Assembly: GCF_021556485.1 (NCBI RefSeq)
Contig: NZ_JAKGBW010000008.1
Location: forward strand, 84,541-148,540
Direction of reading: 5' to 3'
Origin: Oceanobacillus alkalisoli
Lineage (GTDB): Bacteria > Bacillota > Bacilli > Bacillales > Amphibacillaceae
DNA length: 64,000 nucleotides
Shown: in pieces, positions 1 through 8,582 of the stretch
Layout: every line of letters starts with the position of its first letter
How positions within the stretch are numbered: the stretch's first letter is position 1
The notes under the pieces: generated by a model
Told to the model about the DNA's origin: nothing
The model's database searches: none
The model's input: the letters and a program-made list of their open reading frames with translations, nothing else
Position numbers and translations under genes: made by a program

Positions 1-96
1 ACCTTCTTTGTATTTAACAATGTGGAGTCAGGTGAGACAAGCGTGGTGTATCGCCGAAAAGACGGTAAATACGGTCTAATTGAACCAACTATTTAA
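1..96 (+). CDS. hpf: Ribosome hibernation promoting factor, C-terminal end (partial)
   Basis: Only the last 31 codons and the TAA are inside the window; the gene starts upstream. The translated tail contains [17 protein letters not shown], which I recognise as the end of the long-form HPF (YvyD) C-terminal domain, the part that dimerises 70S ribosomes into 100S particles in stationary phase. Position directly upstream of secA matches Bacillus subtilis gene order (hpf-secA-prfB). It is followed by a strong terminator, so secA is probably transcribed separately. Confidence 0.85.
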   Translation, partial: TFFVFNNVESGETSVVYRRKDGKYGLIEPTI

Positions 97-112
97 GAAA
101 TAGGATATTAGC

Positions 113-150
113 AAGGACGATTCTTCCCAGAAGAATCGTCCTTTTAATTT
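113..150 (+). terminator. Intrinsic terminator of hpf
   Basis: A perfect 13 bp stem (AAGGACGATTCTT at 113-125 with its complement at 131-143) closes a 5 nt loop and is followed by a T-rich run. It lies 17 nt after the hpf stop codon. Confidence 0.9.
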
Positions 151-205
151 GCCAATCCTTTTAGTGTCTTTACTAGGTTGTTTCGCCTTTGTTTGTTGTC
201 AGGCT

Positions 206-236
206 TTGACATATAGTGTTATGATTATAGTGATAT
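206..236 (+). promoter_or_regulatory. Possible sigma-A promoter of secA
   Basis: A perfect TTGACA at 206-211 lies about 60 nt upstream of the secA start. The -10 is less clear: TATAGT (226-231) gives only a 14 nt gap, while TAGTGA or TGATAT give 16-19 nt but match poorly. The -35 is convincing, the -10 assignment is not. Confidence 0.4.
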
Positions 237-267
237 GGTATTGATTATATTGAGGAGCGTATAATAT

Positions 268-2784
268 ATGGCAGGATTGTTGACAAAGATTTTTGGCGAT
301 GGAAACAAGCGCCAAGTTAAACGAATTGAAAAGAGAACAGATGAAATAGATGCTTTAGAACCAGAGATGGAAAAACTTTCAGACAATGAACTAAAAAATA
401 AAACAGAAGAATTCAAAGGACGATTGGAAAACGGTGAAATATTAGACGATCTATTGGAGGAAGCTTATGCGGTAGTTCGGGAAGCATCGAGACGAGTGCT
501 CGGCATGCGCCCATTCAGGTCTCAGATTATGGGAGCAATCGCCCTGCATGGCGGAAATATTGCAGAGATGAAAACAGGTGAAGGGAAAACATTAGCTTCC
601 ACCATGCCGGCATATTTAAATGCGCTGACAGGAAACGGCATTCATATTATTACCGTTAACGAGTATTTAGCGGAACGTGATGCGAAGGAAATGGGAGAGC
701 TGTATGATTTCCTTGGTCTTACAGTCGGGCTTAACTTAAACAGTCTGACGAAAGAACAAAAGCGTGAAGCTTACCAATGTGATATTACGTATGGAACGAA
801 CAACGAGTTCGGTTTCGATTACTTACGGGATAATATGGTGCTTTATAAAAATCAGATGGTACAGAGACCACTTAACTACGCTATTATTGATGAGGTCGAC
901 TCGATATTGATTGATGAAGCAAGAACCCCATTAATTATCTCAGGAGCAGCTAAAAAGTCTGCATCACTTTACACACAGGCGAACAGTTTTGTAACGACCT
1001 TGAATAGAGAAACAGACTATACTTATGATGAAAAAACGAAGGGTGTCCAGCTTACAGAAGAAGGAATTAATAAAGCAGAACGATTTTTCAATATCGAAAA
1101 CTTGTTTGACTTGGACAATGTTTCTTTAACTCATCATATTAACCAAGCAATGAAAGCTCATGTAGCAATGCATCGTGATGATGATTATATGGTTGAAGAA
1201 GGACAGGTCGTCATCATCGACCAATTTACCGGTCGTAAAATGAAAGGCCGTCGCTATAGTGATGGACTGCATCAAGCGATTGAAGCGAAAGAAGGTTTGC
1301 AAATTCAAAATGAAAGTATGACCCTTGCATCCATCACCTTCCAAAACTATTTCCGGATGTACAACAAGCTATCCGGGATGACAGGTACTGCAAAGACGGA
1401 AGAGGAAGAGTTCCGTAATATTTATAATATGGATGTCATCGTTATACCGACGAATAAGCCGATTATTCGGGATGATCGCTCCGATTTGATTTATAAATCA
1501 ATGGAAGCAAAATTCCGTGCGGTCGTTGAAGAAATCAAAGAACGAAATCAAGCAGGTCAGCCTGTCCTTGTTGGTACAGTAGCTGTTGAAACATCAGAAT
1601 TAATTTCAAAAATGCTTAAAAAAGCAGGAGTTCGTCATGAAGTACTAAACGCGAAGAACCACTACCGGGAAGCGGAAATTATTGAAACCGCAGGAGAAAA
1701 AGGATCTGTCACGATTGCAACGAACATGGCAGGGCGTGGTACAGATATCAAGCTTGGAGAAGGTGTTCTTGAGCTTGGTGGTCTAGCTGTTATTGGGACA
1801 GAGCGTCATGAATCCAGACGGATCGACAACCAGCTTCGAGGGCGTTCTGGACGTCAGGGTGACCCAGGTGTAACGCAATTTTATCTTTCCATGGAAGATG
1901 AGCTAATGCGCCGTTTCGGTTCAGACAATCTCCGTGCGATGATGGACCGATTTGGAATGGATGAGGATCAGCCGCTTGAAAGTAAAATGGTATCTCGTGC
2001 GGTAGAATCTGCACAGAAAAGGGTAGAAGGAAATAACTTCGACGCACGTAAAACAATTCTTTCCTATGATGACGTTCTTCGTGAACAACGAGAAATCATT
2101 TATAAACAGCGCTTTGAAGTAATTGACGCGGAAGACGGCTTAACGGAAATCATCATGAACATGATCCGCTCTTCGGTCGATAGGGTCATCGACTCTCACA
2201 CTCAAGATGAAGATGAGGATTTATGGAATATCGATGCGATCATTGAGCATCTCCATGCGAATGTATTAAGTCCTGATGCGATTAAGGCAGATGACTTAAA
2301 AGGTAAAGAACCGGAAGAAATGAAAGAACTCATCTTAGAAAAAATTGAGCAAGCTTATGATGCGAAACGGGAAGAATTGGAACCGGACCAGTTCCAAGAG
2401 TTTGAGAAAGTCATTGTGCTTCGTGCGGTTGATTCGAAATGGATGGATCACATTGACCAAATGGATCAGCTCCGTCAAGGAATTCACCTGCGTGCATACG
2501 GGCAGACAGATCCGCTCCGGGAATACCAAATGGAAGGATTCCAGATGTTTGAGCAGATGGTTCAGTCCATTGAAGATGAAGTAGCAAGATTCATTATGAA
2601 AGCACAAATCCGTGAGAATTTACAACGGGAAGAAGTTGTGAAAAATACGACCGCAGCCAGAGGCGGACAAGACGGCAAGAAAAAGGTTCGTAAGCCAATT
2701 GTTAAAGAAAACCGTGTCGGCAGGAACGACCCATGTCCATGCGGAAGCGGCAAGAAATATAAAAACTGTCACGGTAAAAACTAA
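268..2784 (+). CDS. secA: Preprotein translocase ATPase SecA
   Basis: SecA is the cytoplasmic motor that drives unfolded preproteins through the SecYEG channel. The protein has 838 residues, normal for Bacillus SecA. Visible features are the Walker A motif GEGKT at residues 104-108, the DEAD-type Walker B region ([16 protein letters not shown], about 205-220), the helicase motif [14 protein letters not shown] and the [13 protein letters not shown] motif in the C-terminal motor half. A C-terminal SEC-C zinc-binding motif (C823, C825, C834, H835) normally binds SecB or the ribosome. The ATG at 268 has a GAGGAG-type site about 10 nt upstream. prfB follows after a hairpin, as in B. subtilis. Identification is certain. 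Confidence 0.98.
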   Translation: MAGLLTKIFGDGNKRQVKRIEKRTDEIDALEPEMEKLSDNELKNKTEEFKGRLENGEILDDLLEEAYAVVREASRRVLGMRPFRSQIMGAIALHGGNIAEMKTGEGKTLASTMPAYLNALTGNGIHIITVNEYLAERDAKEMGELYDFLGLTVGLNLNSLTKEQKREAYQCDITYGTNNEFGFDYLRDNMVLYKNQMVQRPLNYAIIDEVDSILIDEARTPLIISGAAKKSASLYTQANSFVTTLNRETDYTYDEKTKGVQLTEEGINKAERFFNIENLFDLDNVSLTHHINQAMKAHVAMHRDDDYMVEEGQVVIIDQFTGRKMKGRRYSDGLHQAIEAKEGLQIQNESMTLASITFQNYFRMYNKLSGMTGTAKTEEEEFRNIYNMDVIVIPTNKPIIRDDRSDLIYKSMEAKFRAVVEEIKERNQAGQPVLVGTVAVETSELISKMLKKAGVRHEVLNAKNHYREAEIIETAGEKGSVTIATNMAGRGTDIKLGEGVLELGGLAVIGTERHESRRIDNQLRGRSGRQGDPGVTQFYLSMEDELMRRFGSDNLRAMMDRFGMDEDQPLESKMVSRAVESAQKRVEGNNFDARKTILSYDDVLREQREIIYKQRFEVIDAEDGLTEIIMNMIRSSVDRVIDSHTQDEDEDLWNIDAIIEHLHANVLSPDAIKADDLKGKEPEEMKELILEKIEQAYDAKREELEPDQFQEFEKVIVLRAVDSKWMDHIDQMDQLRQGIHLRAYGQTDPLREYQMEGFQMFEQMVQSIEDEVARFIMKAQIRENLQREEVVKNTTAARGGQDGKKKVRKPIVKENRVGRNDPCPCGSGKKYKNCHGKN

Positions 2785-2794
2785 ACGAATTCAG

Positions 2795-2840
2795 ACGAGG
2801 TAGGGAACAGGGTGATTCCGACCTCGTTCTTTTCCTTTTT
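2795..2840 (+). terminator. Terminator between secA and prfB
   Basis: ACGAGGT (2795-2801) pairs with ACCTCGT (2821-2827), with an extra inner GGAA/TTCC stem, followed by a T-rich run. It may be only partly efficient, since secA and prfB are commonly linked. Confidence 0.75.
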
Positions 2841-2892
2841 TATTGCATAGGAAACTGTAAAATAAAATATATTTATTATGAGGTGATGTATC

Positions 2893-3994
2893 ATGGATTT
2901 AGCAGAAATCAGAAATGAATTGGATAAAATAACTTCACGTGTTGAAGCTTTCAGGGGGTCTCTTTGACTTAGATGACAAGCGTGCACGTATTACCGAATT
3001 AGAGCAGCAAATGACAGATCCAACATTTTGGGATGATCAAAAAGCCGCACAAAAAGTGATTGACGAAACGAATGGCTTAAAATACCGAGTGGAATCATTT
3101 GAAAAAATGGAATCGACACTGGAGGATCTCGAAGTTTCCTATGAACTGGTGAAAGAGGAAGCGGACGAGGAGTTATTTCAAGATCTGAATGAACAGTTGG
3201 AAACATATATGGAGAAGATTAATGACTTTGAACTGGAAATGTTATTAAGTGAACCATATGACTCGAAAAATGCAATCCTTGAACTGCATCCTGGTGCAGG
3301 AGGAACCGAGTCTCAAGACTGGGCGAGCTTGCTATTAAGGCTGTACCAACGCTGGGCTGAAAATAAAGGTTTTACAGTCGAAACCCTCGATTATCTCCCG
3401 GGAGATGAAGCAGGTGTGAAAAGCGTCACGTTGCTCATAAAAGGGCATAATGCCTACGGGTATTTGAAAACGGAAAAAGGAGTTCACCGCTTAGTGCGGA
3501 TCTCACCTTTCGATTCTTCTGGTCGGCGCCATACATCCTTTGTTTCCTGCGACGTGACGCCGGAAATGGATGATGATGTCGAGATTGAAGTGCGGGATGA
3601 GGATATCAAAGTTGACACGTACCGGGCAAGTGGTGCAGGTGGGCAGCACGTTAATAAAACGGACTCAGCTGTTCGTCTTACCCACCTACCAACAAATATT
3701 GTTGTAACTTGTCAAAATCAGCGTTCTCAGATTAAAAACAGGGAGTCAGCGATGAAAATGTTGAAATCCAAGTTATACCAGCTTGAGGTAGAGAAGCAAG
3801 AGCAAGAACTTGCTGCACTTCGCGGTGAACAGAAAGAAATCGGTTGGGGAAGTCAGATCCGCTCTTATGTTTTCCATCCTTATTCGATGGTAAAAGACCA
3901 CCGGACAAATGTGGAGGTAGGAAATACACAAGCAGTAATGGATGGAGAAATTGATTTGTTTATCGATGCGTATTTACGTTCTCAAATACAATGA
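2893..3994 (+). CDS. prfB: Peptide chain release factor 2, with programmed +1 frameshift
   Basis: RF2 recognises UGA and UAA stop codons and triggers peptide release. The frame opens at ATG 2893 (AGGTGAT upstream) and meets an in-frame TGA at 2965-2967 inside the classic autoregulatory site AGG GGG TCT CTT TGA C. The internal Shine-Dalgarno-like AGGGGG and the CTT slip codon are both present. Reading resumes in the +1 frame at GAC 2966, so the coding sequence is join(2893..2964,2966..3994), 366 residues, the usual RF2 length. Key motifs after merging are the SPF anticodon tripeptide at about 204-206 and the catalytic GGQ at about 249-251. Low RF2 activity favours the shift, giving negative feedback. 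A caller that ignores the shift would start wrongly near 2939. Confidence 0.97.
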
Positions 3995-4111
3995 ACGGAA
4001 AATTATTCTAAAATAAGCGAAACTGCCTCCAAATGGTGGTAAGACTAGGAAAATGTTGGCTTTTGTTCACAGACTCTCTTCTAAATAGGTTTTAAAAAAT
4101 AATCAATAGGA

Positions 4112-4117
4112 TATAAT
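4112..4117 (+). promoter_or_regulatory. Possible -10 element for cccB
   Basis: TATAAT about 45 nt upstream of the cccB start, in AT-rich DNA. No good -35 is seen at 16-18 nt, so support is weak. Confidence 0.35.
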
Positions 4118-4161
4118 AGTATTGATGTACTTATTACACAATTCGAATGGGGGATTTATGC

Positions 4162-4524
4162 ATGAAGAAATGGTTACTAGCGGTTCTATTTGGAGCAGTC
4201 TTAGTTCTTGGAGCTTGTGGCGGCGGAGATGATACAAGTACAGAAGAGCCAGCAGACAACGGCGACACAGACACAGAAGAACCAGCTGACAATGGAGATG
4301 CTGTTGACACTGCGAGTGGTGAAGAGATTTACCAAAACAACTGTGCAATGTGTCACGGGGCAGATCTCTCCGGTGGAGCAGGCCCTGCATTAACAGACGT
4401 AGGAAGTAAATTCTCCAGCGATGAAATTGCAGATATTGTTCAGAATGGGACAGGTTCTATGCCTCCACAAGATGTTTCTGGTGACGACCTTGACGCATTA
4501 GTGACTTGGTTGGAAGAACAATAA
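4162..4524 (+). CDS. cccB: Cytochrome c-551-type lipoprotein
   Basis: A small membrane-anchored class I cytochrome c that shuttles electrons on the outer face of the membrane. I chose ATG 4162 (MKKWLL) over ATG 4147 because GGGGGA sits 7 nt upstream and the signal peptide then starts normally. The 120-residue product has a lipobox (LGAC, Cys19), an acidic linker with a duplicated EEPADNGD unit (about 29-46), the heme-binding CAMCH (C61, C64, H65) and a distal Met100 in the SMPPQ loop. The domain length fits a minimal cytochrome c. Position between prfB and ftsE is the same as for B. subtilis cccB. Confidence 0.93.
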   Translation: MKKWLLAVLFGAVLVLGACGGGDDTSTEEPADNGDTDTEEPADNGDAVDTASGEEIYQNNCAMCHGADLSGGAGPALTDVGSKFSSDEIADIVQNGTGSMPPQDVSGDDLDALVTWLEEQ

Positions 4525-4541
4525 TAACGAACGAAATGAAA

Positions 4542-4580
4542 AAAGTTCGACTTGCATTTTGTGAGTCGAACTTTTATTTT
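4542..4580 (+). terminator. Terminator of cccB
   Basis: An 11 bp perfect stem (AAAGTTCGACT at 4542-4552, complement at 4564-4574) followed by TATTTTG. It separates cccB from ftsEX. Confidence 0.88.
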
Positions 4581-4736
4581 GTCTAATCCTATTATTACGC
4601 CTCCGTAACATCACTCAATCTCAGGTGGCATGCCGCTTGTTCGACAAAACATCCTAAATATCCCTCTAACATTACATGAACGGTATTCTTGAAACATAAA
4701 TGTAATAATTTTATGTCTAAAAAGTGCGCTTAATGA

Positions 4737-4745
4737 TGTTATAAT
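4737..4745 (+). promoter_or_regulatory. Extended -10 promoter of ftsEX
   Basis: TGT followed by a perfect TATAAT (4740-4745), an extended -10 arrangement, about 78 nt upstream of ftsE. The -35 region is weak, as is typical for extended -10 promoters. Confidence 0.55.
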
Positions 4746-4822
4746 AGCTAAGGAATCTAGTAAATGGTTAAGTCTGATAAATAAACAAAAATAATTTGAA
4801 ATAAATAAAAGGTGATACATAT

Positions 4823-5509
4823 ATGATTTTAATGGAAGATGTGCATAAAACGTATCCGAATGGAGTCACAGCTCTAAACGGAATTAATGTTGATATTAAA
4901 CAAGGTGAATTTGTATATATTGTAGGCCACAGTGGAGCTGGGAAATCCACTTTTATTAAACTTATATACCGGGAAGAGAAGCCGACAAAAGGGAATATTG
5001 TTATCAATGATATCGAGTTAAGCAAGATGAAAGAAAGAAAAGTCCCATATTTAAGAAGAGAAATTGGCGTTGTTTTCCAAGACTTCAAGCTTTTGCCAAG
5101 ATTAACAGTCTATGAAAATGTTGCATATGCGCTTGAAGTAATTGAAGAAACACCAAAAGGGATACGAACGAGAGTTATGGAAGTATTAGAAGAAGTCGGT
5201 TTAAAGAATAAAGCCCGTTTTCTTCCTGCAGAGCTTTCCGGCGGAGAGCAGCAACGTGTGTCAATTGCACGCGCCATAGTCAACCGCCCGCGTATTGTCA
5301 TTGCGGATGAACCAACTGGAAATCTGGACCCTGAGACGTCTTGGGGGATAATGAAGACATTTGAAGAAATTAATGATAAAGGAACTACTATAATTATGGC
5401 TACCCACAGTAAGGAAATTGTAAACACGATTAAAAACCGAGTCATCGCGATTGAAGACGGGGTAATTGTGAGAGATGAACAACGAGGTGAATACGGCTAT
5501 GAAGTTTAG
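4823..5509 (+). CDS. ftsE: Cell-division ABC transporter ATP-binding protein FtsE
   Basis: FtsE is the cytoplasmic ATPase of the FtsEX complex, which does not transport a substrate but switches on peptidoglycan hydrolases outside the cell. The 228-residue protein has Walker A GHSGAGKST (35-43), the ABC signature LSGGEQ (138-143) and Walker B IVIADEP (158-164). The ATG follows AGGTGAT. ftsX overlaps its 3' end by 11 nt, which implies translational coupling. The M23 hydrolase gene immediately after ftsX is the likely target of the complex. Confidence 0.97.
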   Translation: MILMEDVHKTYPNGVTALNGINVDIKQGEFVYIVGHSGAGKSTFIKLIYREEKPTKGNIVINDIELSKMKERKVPYLRREIGVVFQDFKLLPRLTVYENVAYALEVIEETPKGIRTRVMEVLEEVGLKNKARFLPAELSGGEQQRVSIARAIVNRPRIVIADEPTGNLDPETSWGIMKTFEEINDKGTTIIMATHSKEIVNTIKNRVIAIEDGVIVRDEQRGEYGYEV

Positions 5510-6392
5510 AACATTTACACGCCATCTGAGAGAGGGAACGAAGAACATTTTCCGGAATGGTTGGATGACTATTGCTTCCATAGGAGCCGTAACGACAACA
5601 TTGATCCTCGTCGGTGTATTCCTCGCAATCGTCCTTAACCTTAATGAATTTGCGAAAAATATTGAATCAGATGTTGAAATTAAAGTGCTTGTTGATTTAA
5701 CAACAGAAGAAGATGATGTTATTGCCTTGGGAGACCAACTTAGACAGATAGAAGGTGTCGAAAACGTCTACTTTTCTTCTAATGACGAAGAACTAGAAAG
5801 TTTGACTAATAGTTTAGGAGAAGAAGGAAGGGCTTGGGAGTTATTTGAACAAGATAATCCGTTAAACCATGCTTACGTCGTCAAAGCGGAAACCCCGCAG
5901 GAGACAGAAAGAATTGCCGAAGAAATAATGGAATTTGATCATATCTATAACGTAACGTTTGGTCAGGATATTGTAGATAAATTGTTTGAGTTTAATAACT
6001 ACGCAAGAATCATCGGGCTTGTGTTGATTGCCGCATTGGTACTCACCGCAGTATTCCTCATTTCCAATACGATTAAAATCACCATCATAGCGAGAAGCAC
6101 GGAAATCTCCATTCAAAAGCTTGTTGGTGCTACCAATGGGTTCATTCGTTGGCCATTTTTTGTGGAAGGATTATTGCTTGGTGTACTAGGTTCGATTATT
6201 CCAATTGCAGTTGTGTTATTCGGATATCATTACATAGCCGAAAACCTTGCAAGTCAAATTAATATTAGTTTCGTAGAGATATTGGAATTTAATCCATTTG
6301 CTTGGTACTTATCGCTAGGTATTCTGCTAATTGGAGCAGCGATCGGTGTTTGGGGAAGTGTCATGAGCGTACGTAAGTTCCTGAAAGTTTAA
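5499..6392 (+). CDS. ftsX: Cell-division protein FtsX
   Basis: Membrane subunit of FtsEX that passes the ATPase state to an extracellular hydrolase. I start it at ATG 5499 (MKFRTFTRHLREG), which has GAGGTG 9 nt upstream and matches the family N-terminus; an upstream ATG at 5475 would lack this. The product of 297 residues has one N-terminal membrane helix (about 25-45), an extracellular domain (about 50-165) and three C-terminal helices, the standard FtsX topology. It overlaps ftsE. Confidence 0.96.
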   Translation: MKFRTFTRHLREGTKNIFRNGWMTIASIGAVTTTLILVGVFLAIVLNLNEFAKNIESDVEIKVLVDLTTEEDDVIALGDQLRQIEGVENVYFSSNDEELESLTNSLGEEGRAWELFEQDNPLNHAYVVKAETPQETERIAEEIMEFDHIYNVTFGQDIVDKLFEFNNYARIIGLVLIAALVLTAVFLISNTIKITIIARSTEISIQKLVGATNGFIRWPFFVEGLLLGVLGSIIPIAVVLFGYHYIAENLASQINISFVEILEFNPFAWYLSLGILLIGAAIGVWGSVMSVRKFLKV

Positions 6393-6440
6393 GAGACAAC
6401 TAGAAGATAAGAACGCATTATGATGAAGGGAGAATACGAA

Positions 6441-7874
6441 TTGAAGAAATCGATCCTATCGAGTATAGCCGCTACACTCTTACTAGCAACTGCAGTTCCA
6501 GCAGGAACTCCGGTTTCTGCAGAGTCAATCGATGACTTGAAAGAACAGATCAACCAACATGAAGAAGAAAAATCTAAAATATCCGAGGATAAGAATAACC
6601 TGAGTAAGGATAAACAGGACACAGAATCGAAAATCAATGAAAATTTAAGTGAACAGGAAACAGTAGAAAATGAGATTTTGGGTATAGAAGATGAACTTGC
6701 GACAACACAGAATGAAATTGCTACTAAAGAGAACGAGATAAAAACTACGAATGATGAGATCGATGATTTAACCGAGCAGATTGGAACACTTACGAACGAG
6801 ATTGAGGTTTTAGAAGATAAGATTGAAAAACGTGACGAATTATTAAAAGAACGTCTTCGTGCTATTCAACAGAACGGTGGACAAATCAAGCTGATTCAGG
6901 TCATCTTCGGTTCTAAAAACTTTGTAGATCTTATTAGCCGCACGTCAGCGGTAAATACAATCATGGATCAAGATAAGCAGATTATGGAAGAACAAGCTGC
7001 TGATAAACAACTGCTTGCAGAGCACAAACAAGAAGTGGAAGAAAAGAAAGAAACAGTCGTAGCGAAGAAAGAAGAACTGGAAAGTCAAAAGACAGAACTT
7101 CTCGCTTTAAAAGATCAACTGGATAATCAAAAAGCCGAAAGAGAAACGCTTATGGCTAAGCTTGAAGAAGAACATGAACATTTGGAAGAGATTAAGTTAA
7201 CGATTGAAGAAGAACAGACGATTCTTGCTGCTGAGGAAAAAGCAAAATCTCAAGCAATTGCTCTTGCTGAGCAGAAGGTAGGAGAATTAGAGCAATTGGC
7301 AAGAGAAGAGGCGGAAAGAAAACGCCAAGAAGCTGAGCGTCGTAAAATGGAACAGGAAAGACAAGAGCGGGAATCAAACAATAATAACAACAATAATAAC
7401 AACAATAATAATGATAACCGAGATAAAGTCGCTTCTGCACCAGAGACGAAAATTGATTCCGGAAATACCGGAGGGGGAATTTTCATCCACCCTGCAAATG
7501 GACGTCTCACTTCAGGGTTCGGTATGAGAAACCATCCTATCTTTAATATTCCTCGCTTGCATGCTGGAGTTGACTTTGGAGTTGGAACTGGGACATCACT
7601 TCTTGCTCCAGCGGACGGAGTAGTAAGTACGGCAGGTGCCATGGGCGGTTTTGGAAATGTCATCATGATTTCTCACTACATAAATGGTAAAAACTATACA
7701 ACCGTCATGGCGCACTTAAGCAGAATGGATGTTTCAGCTGGACAGGCTGTAAGTCAGGGGCAAGTGATTGGAGCAACAGGTAACACAGGTAATTCGACTG
7801 GTCCACACCTCCATTTCGAAGTTCACCTTGGCGGATACGGTAACCCAGTAGACCCAATGCCATATTTAAGATAA
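6441..7874 (+). CDS. Secreted coiled-coil M23 peptidoglycan hydrolase (EnvC/PcsB-like organisation)
   Basis: A secreted murein endopeptidase, probably the effector activated by FtsEX. The TTG at 6441 is the best start: AAGGGAG lies 9 nt upstream and the signal peptide (MKKSILSS...PVSA, cut near residue 29) then begins with lysines; ATG 6420 is the alternative. The 477-residue product has a long charged coiled coil (about 30-310), an uninterrupted run of 12 asparagines, and a C-terminal LytM/M23 domain with the zinc ligands of HAGVDFG, MAHL and HLHFE all present, so it should be active. Coiled coil plus catalytic domain directly after ftsX parallels the EnvC, PcsB and CwlO systems. It does not have the NlpC/P60 domain of CwlO. 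Confidence 0.9.
   Translation: MKKSILSSIAATLLLATAVPAGTPVSAESIDDLKEQINQHEEEKSKISEDKNNLSKDKQDTESKINENLSEQETVENEILGIEDELATTQNEIATKENEIKTTNDEIDDLTEQIGTLTNEIEVLEDKIEKRDELLKERLRAIQQNGGQIKLIQVIFGSKNFVDLISRTSAVNTIMDQDKQIMEEQAADKQLLAEHKQEVEEKKETVVAKKEELESQKTELLALKDQLDNQKAERETLMAKLEEEHEHLEEIKLTIEEEQTILAAEEKAKSQAIALAEQKVGELEQLAREEAERKRQEAERRKMEQERQERESNNNNNNNNNNNNDNRDKVASAPETKIDSGNTGGGIFIHPANGRLTSGFGMRNHPIFNIPRLHAGVDFGVGTGTSLLAPADGVVSTAGAMGGFGNVIMISHYINGKNYTTVMAHLSRMDVSAGQAVSQGQVIGATGNTGNSTGPHLHFEVHLGGYGNPVDPMPYLR
7376..7411 (+). repeat. AAT/AAC trinucleotide tract encoding poly-Asn
   Basis: Twelve consecutive Asn codons, alternating AAT and AAC, link the coiled coil to the M23 domain of the upstream-anchored hydrolase. 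Trinucleotide slippage here would change linker length without breaking the frame. Confidence 0.85.
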
Positions 7875-7883
7875 TATAAAGAA

Positions 7884-7920
7884 GAAAAAGGTATCGTGAT
7901 TTTTTACGATACCTTTTTCC
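7884..7920 (+). terminator. Terminator of the ftsEX-hydrolase operon
   Basis: A perfect 14 bp stem (GAAAAAGGTATCGT at 7884-7897, complement at 7906-7919) with an internal T-rich loop. The stem A/T runs make it potentially bidirectional. Confidence 0.9.
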
Positions 7921-7962
7921 ATAGTGATAATCATAACTTAATTTTTACCCAATAAATCATCG

Positions 7963-8409
7963 CTTTCATTCAGCGTAAGTGTGCCAAACTCGGAAACTTT
8001 CTACTGGAGGTCCGCAGTCCAGACACCTCTCGCACCTGCTGAGCGGCTGATGAGCCTCCTCAGGCTGAGCATTAAGGGGTCTCATCAAGCCTATCCTCCC
8101 GCAGGAGTCTCGAGGTGTCTGGACTGCTACCAGGAAATGCCATATTGGGATCACTGTTTATTATTCCAAAGATATAATTTAATCGTGACATGGCACTGAA
8201 ATAAATGCTATTAATAATCGTCCCAACCAGTTCAGTTGCCCGGTGGACGGTGACTCCTGCGGGAACAGCACGAGCCTGGAGACCCCGCAGGGCGGCAGCC
8301 CGAGGAGCTCTAGCAGTGCCTAAGGATGCGCATCCGTCCACCGGGCAACTGAACGGTGATTAAAGCTTTGAATATGTTAATGAGCCAAAACACTTACGCT
8401 GAATGAAAG
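7963..8409. mobile_element. Composite palindromic MITE-like element, copy 1
   Basis: A 447 bp non-coding element bounded by CTTTCATTCAGCGTAAGTGT (7963-7982) and its inverted repeat (8390-8409). Inside are two separate palindromic modules. Module A (about 8020-8135) has arms built on CAGTCCAGACACCTC. Module B (about 8232-8355) has arms built on CAGTTGCCCGGTGGACGG. They are joined by an AT-rich spacer containing TTTATTATTCCAAAGATAT. It fills most of the gap between the M23 hydrolase gene and ctpB. No protein is encoded. Confidence 0.85.
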
Positions 8410-8582
8410 CAATTAGTAGTTTATGTTAAAATTTGCTTTATGTAAAGGTGAGAAAGGTAGGGCATTATATTTCAGAATGACCTTGTAAAGAATTTCATCA
8501 ATGTTAGGTCTTGTGCATAGTCATGAAAGAAATATAATGGTATGCTTTTCTATAATGGACGGAAGAAATTTGAGGTGGAATG

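Noticed and set aside
7981-8341. Open frames inside composite element copy 1 (and the similar one at 15882-16193)
   Set aside because: They are by-products of GC-rich palindromes, differ between copies and have no initiation signals.
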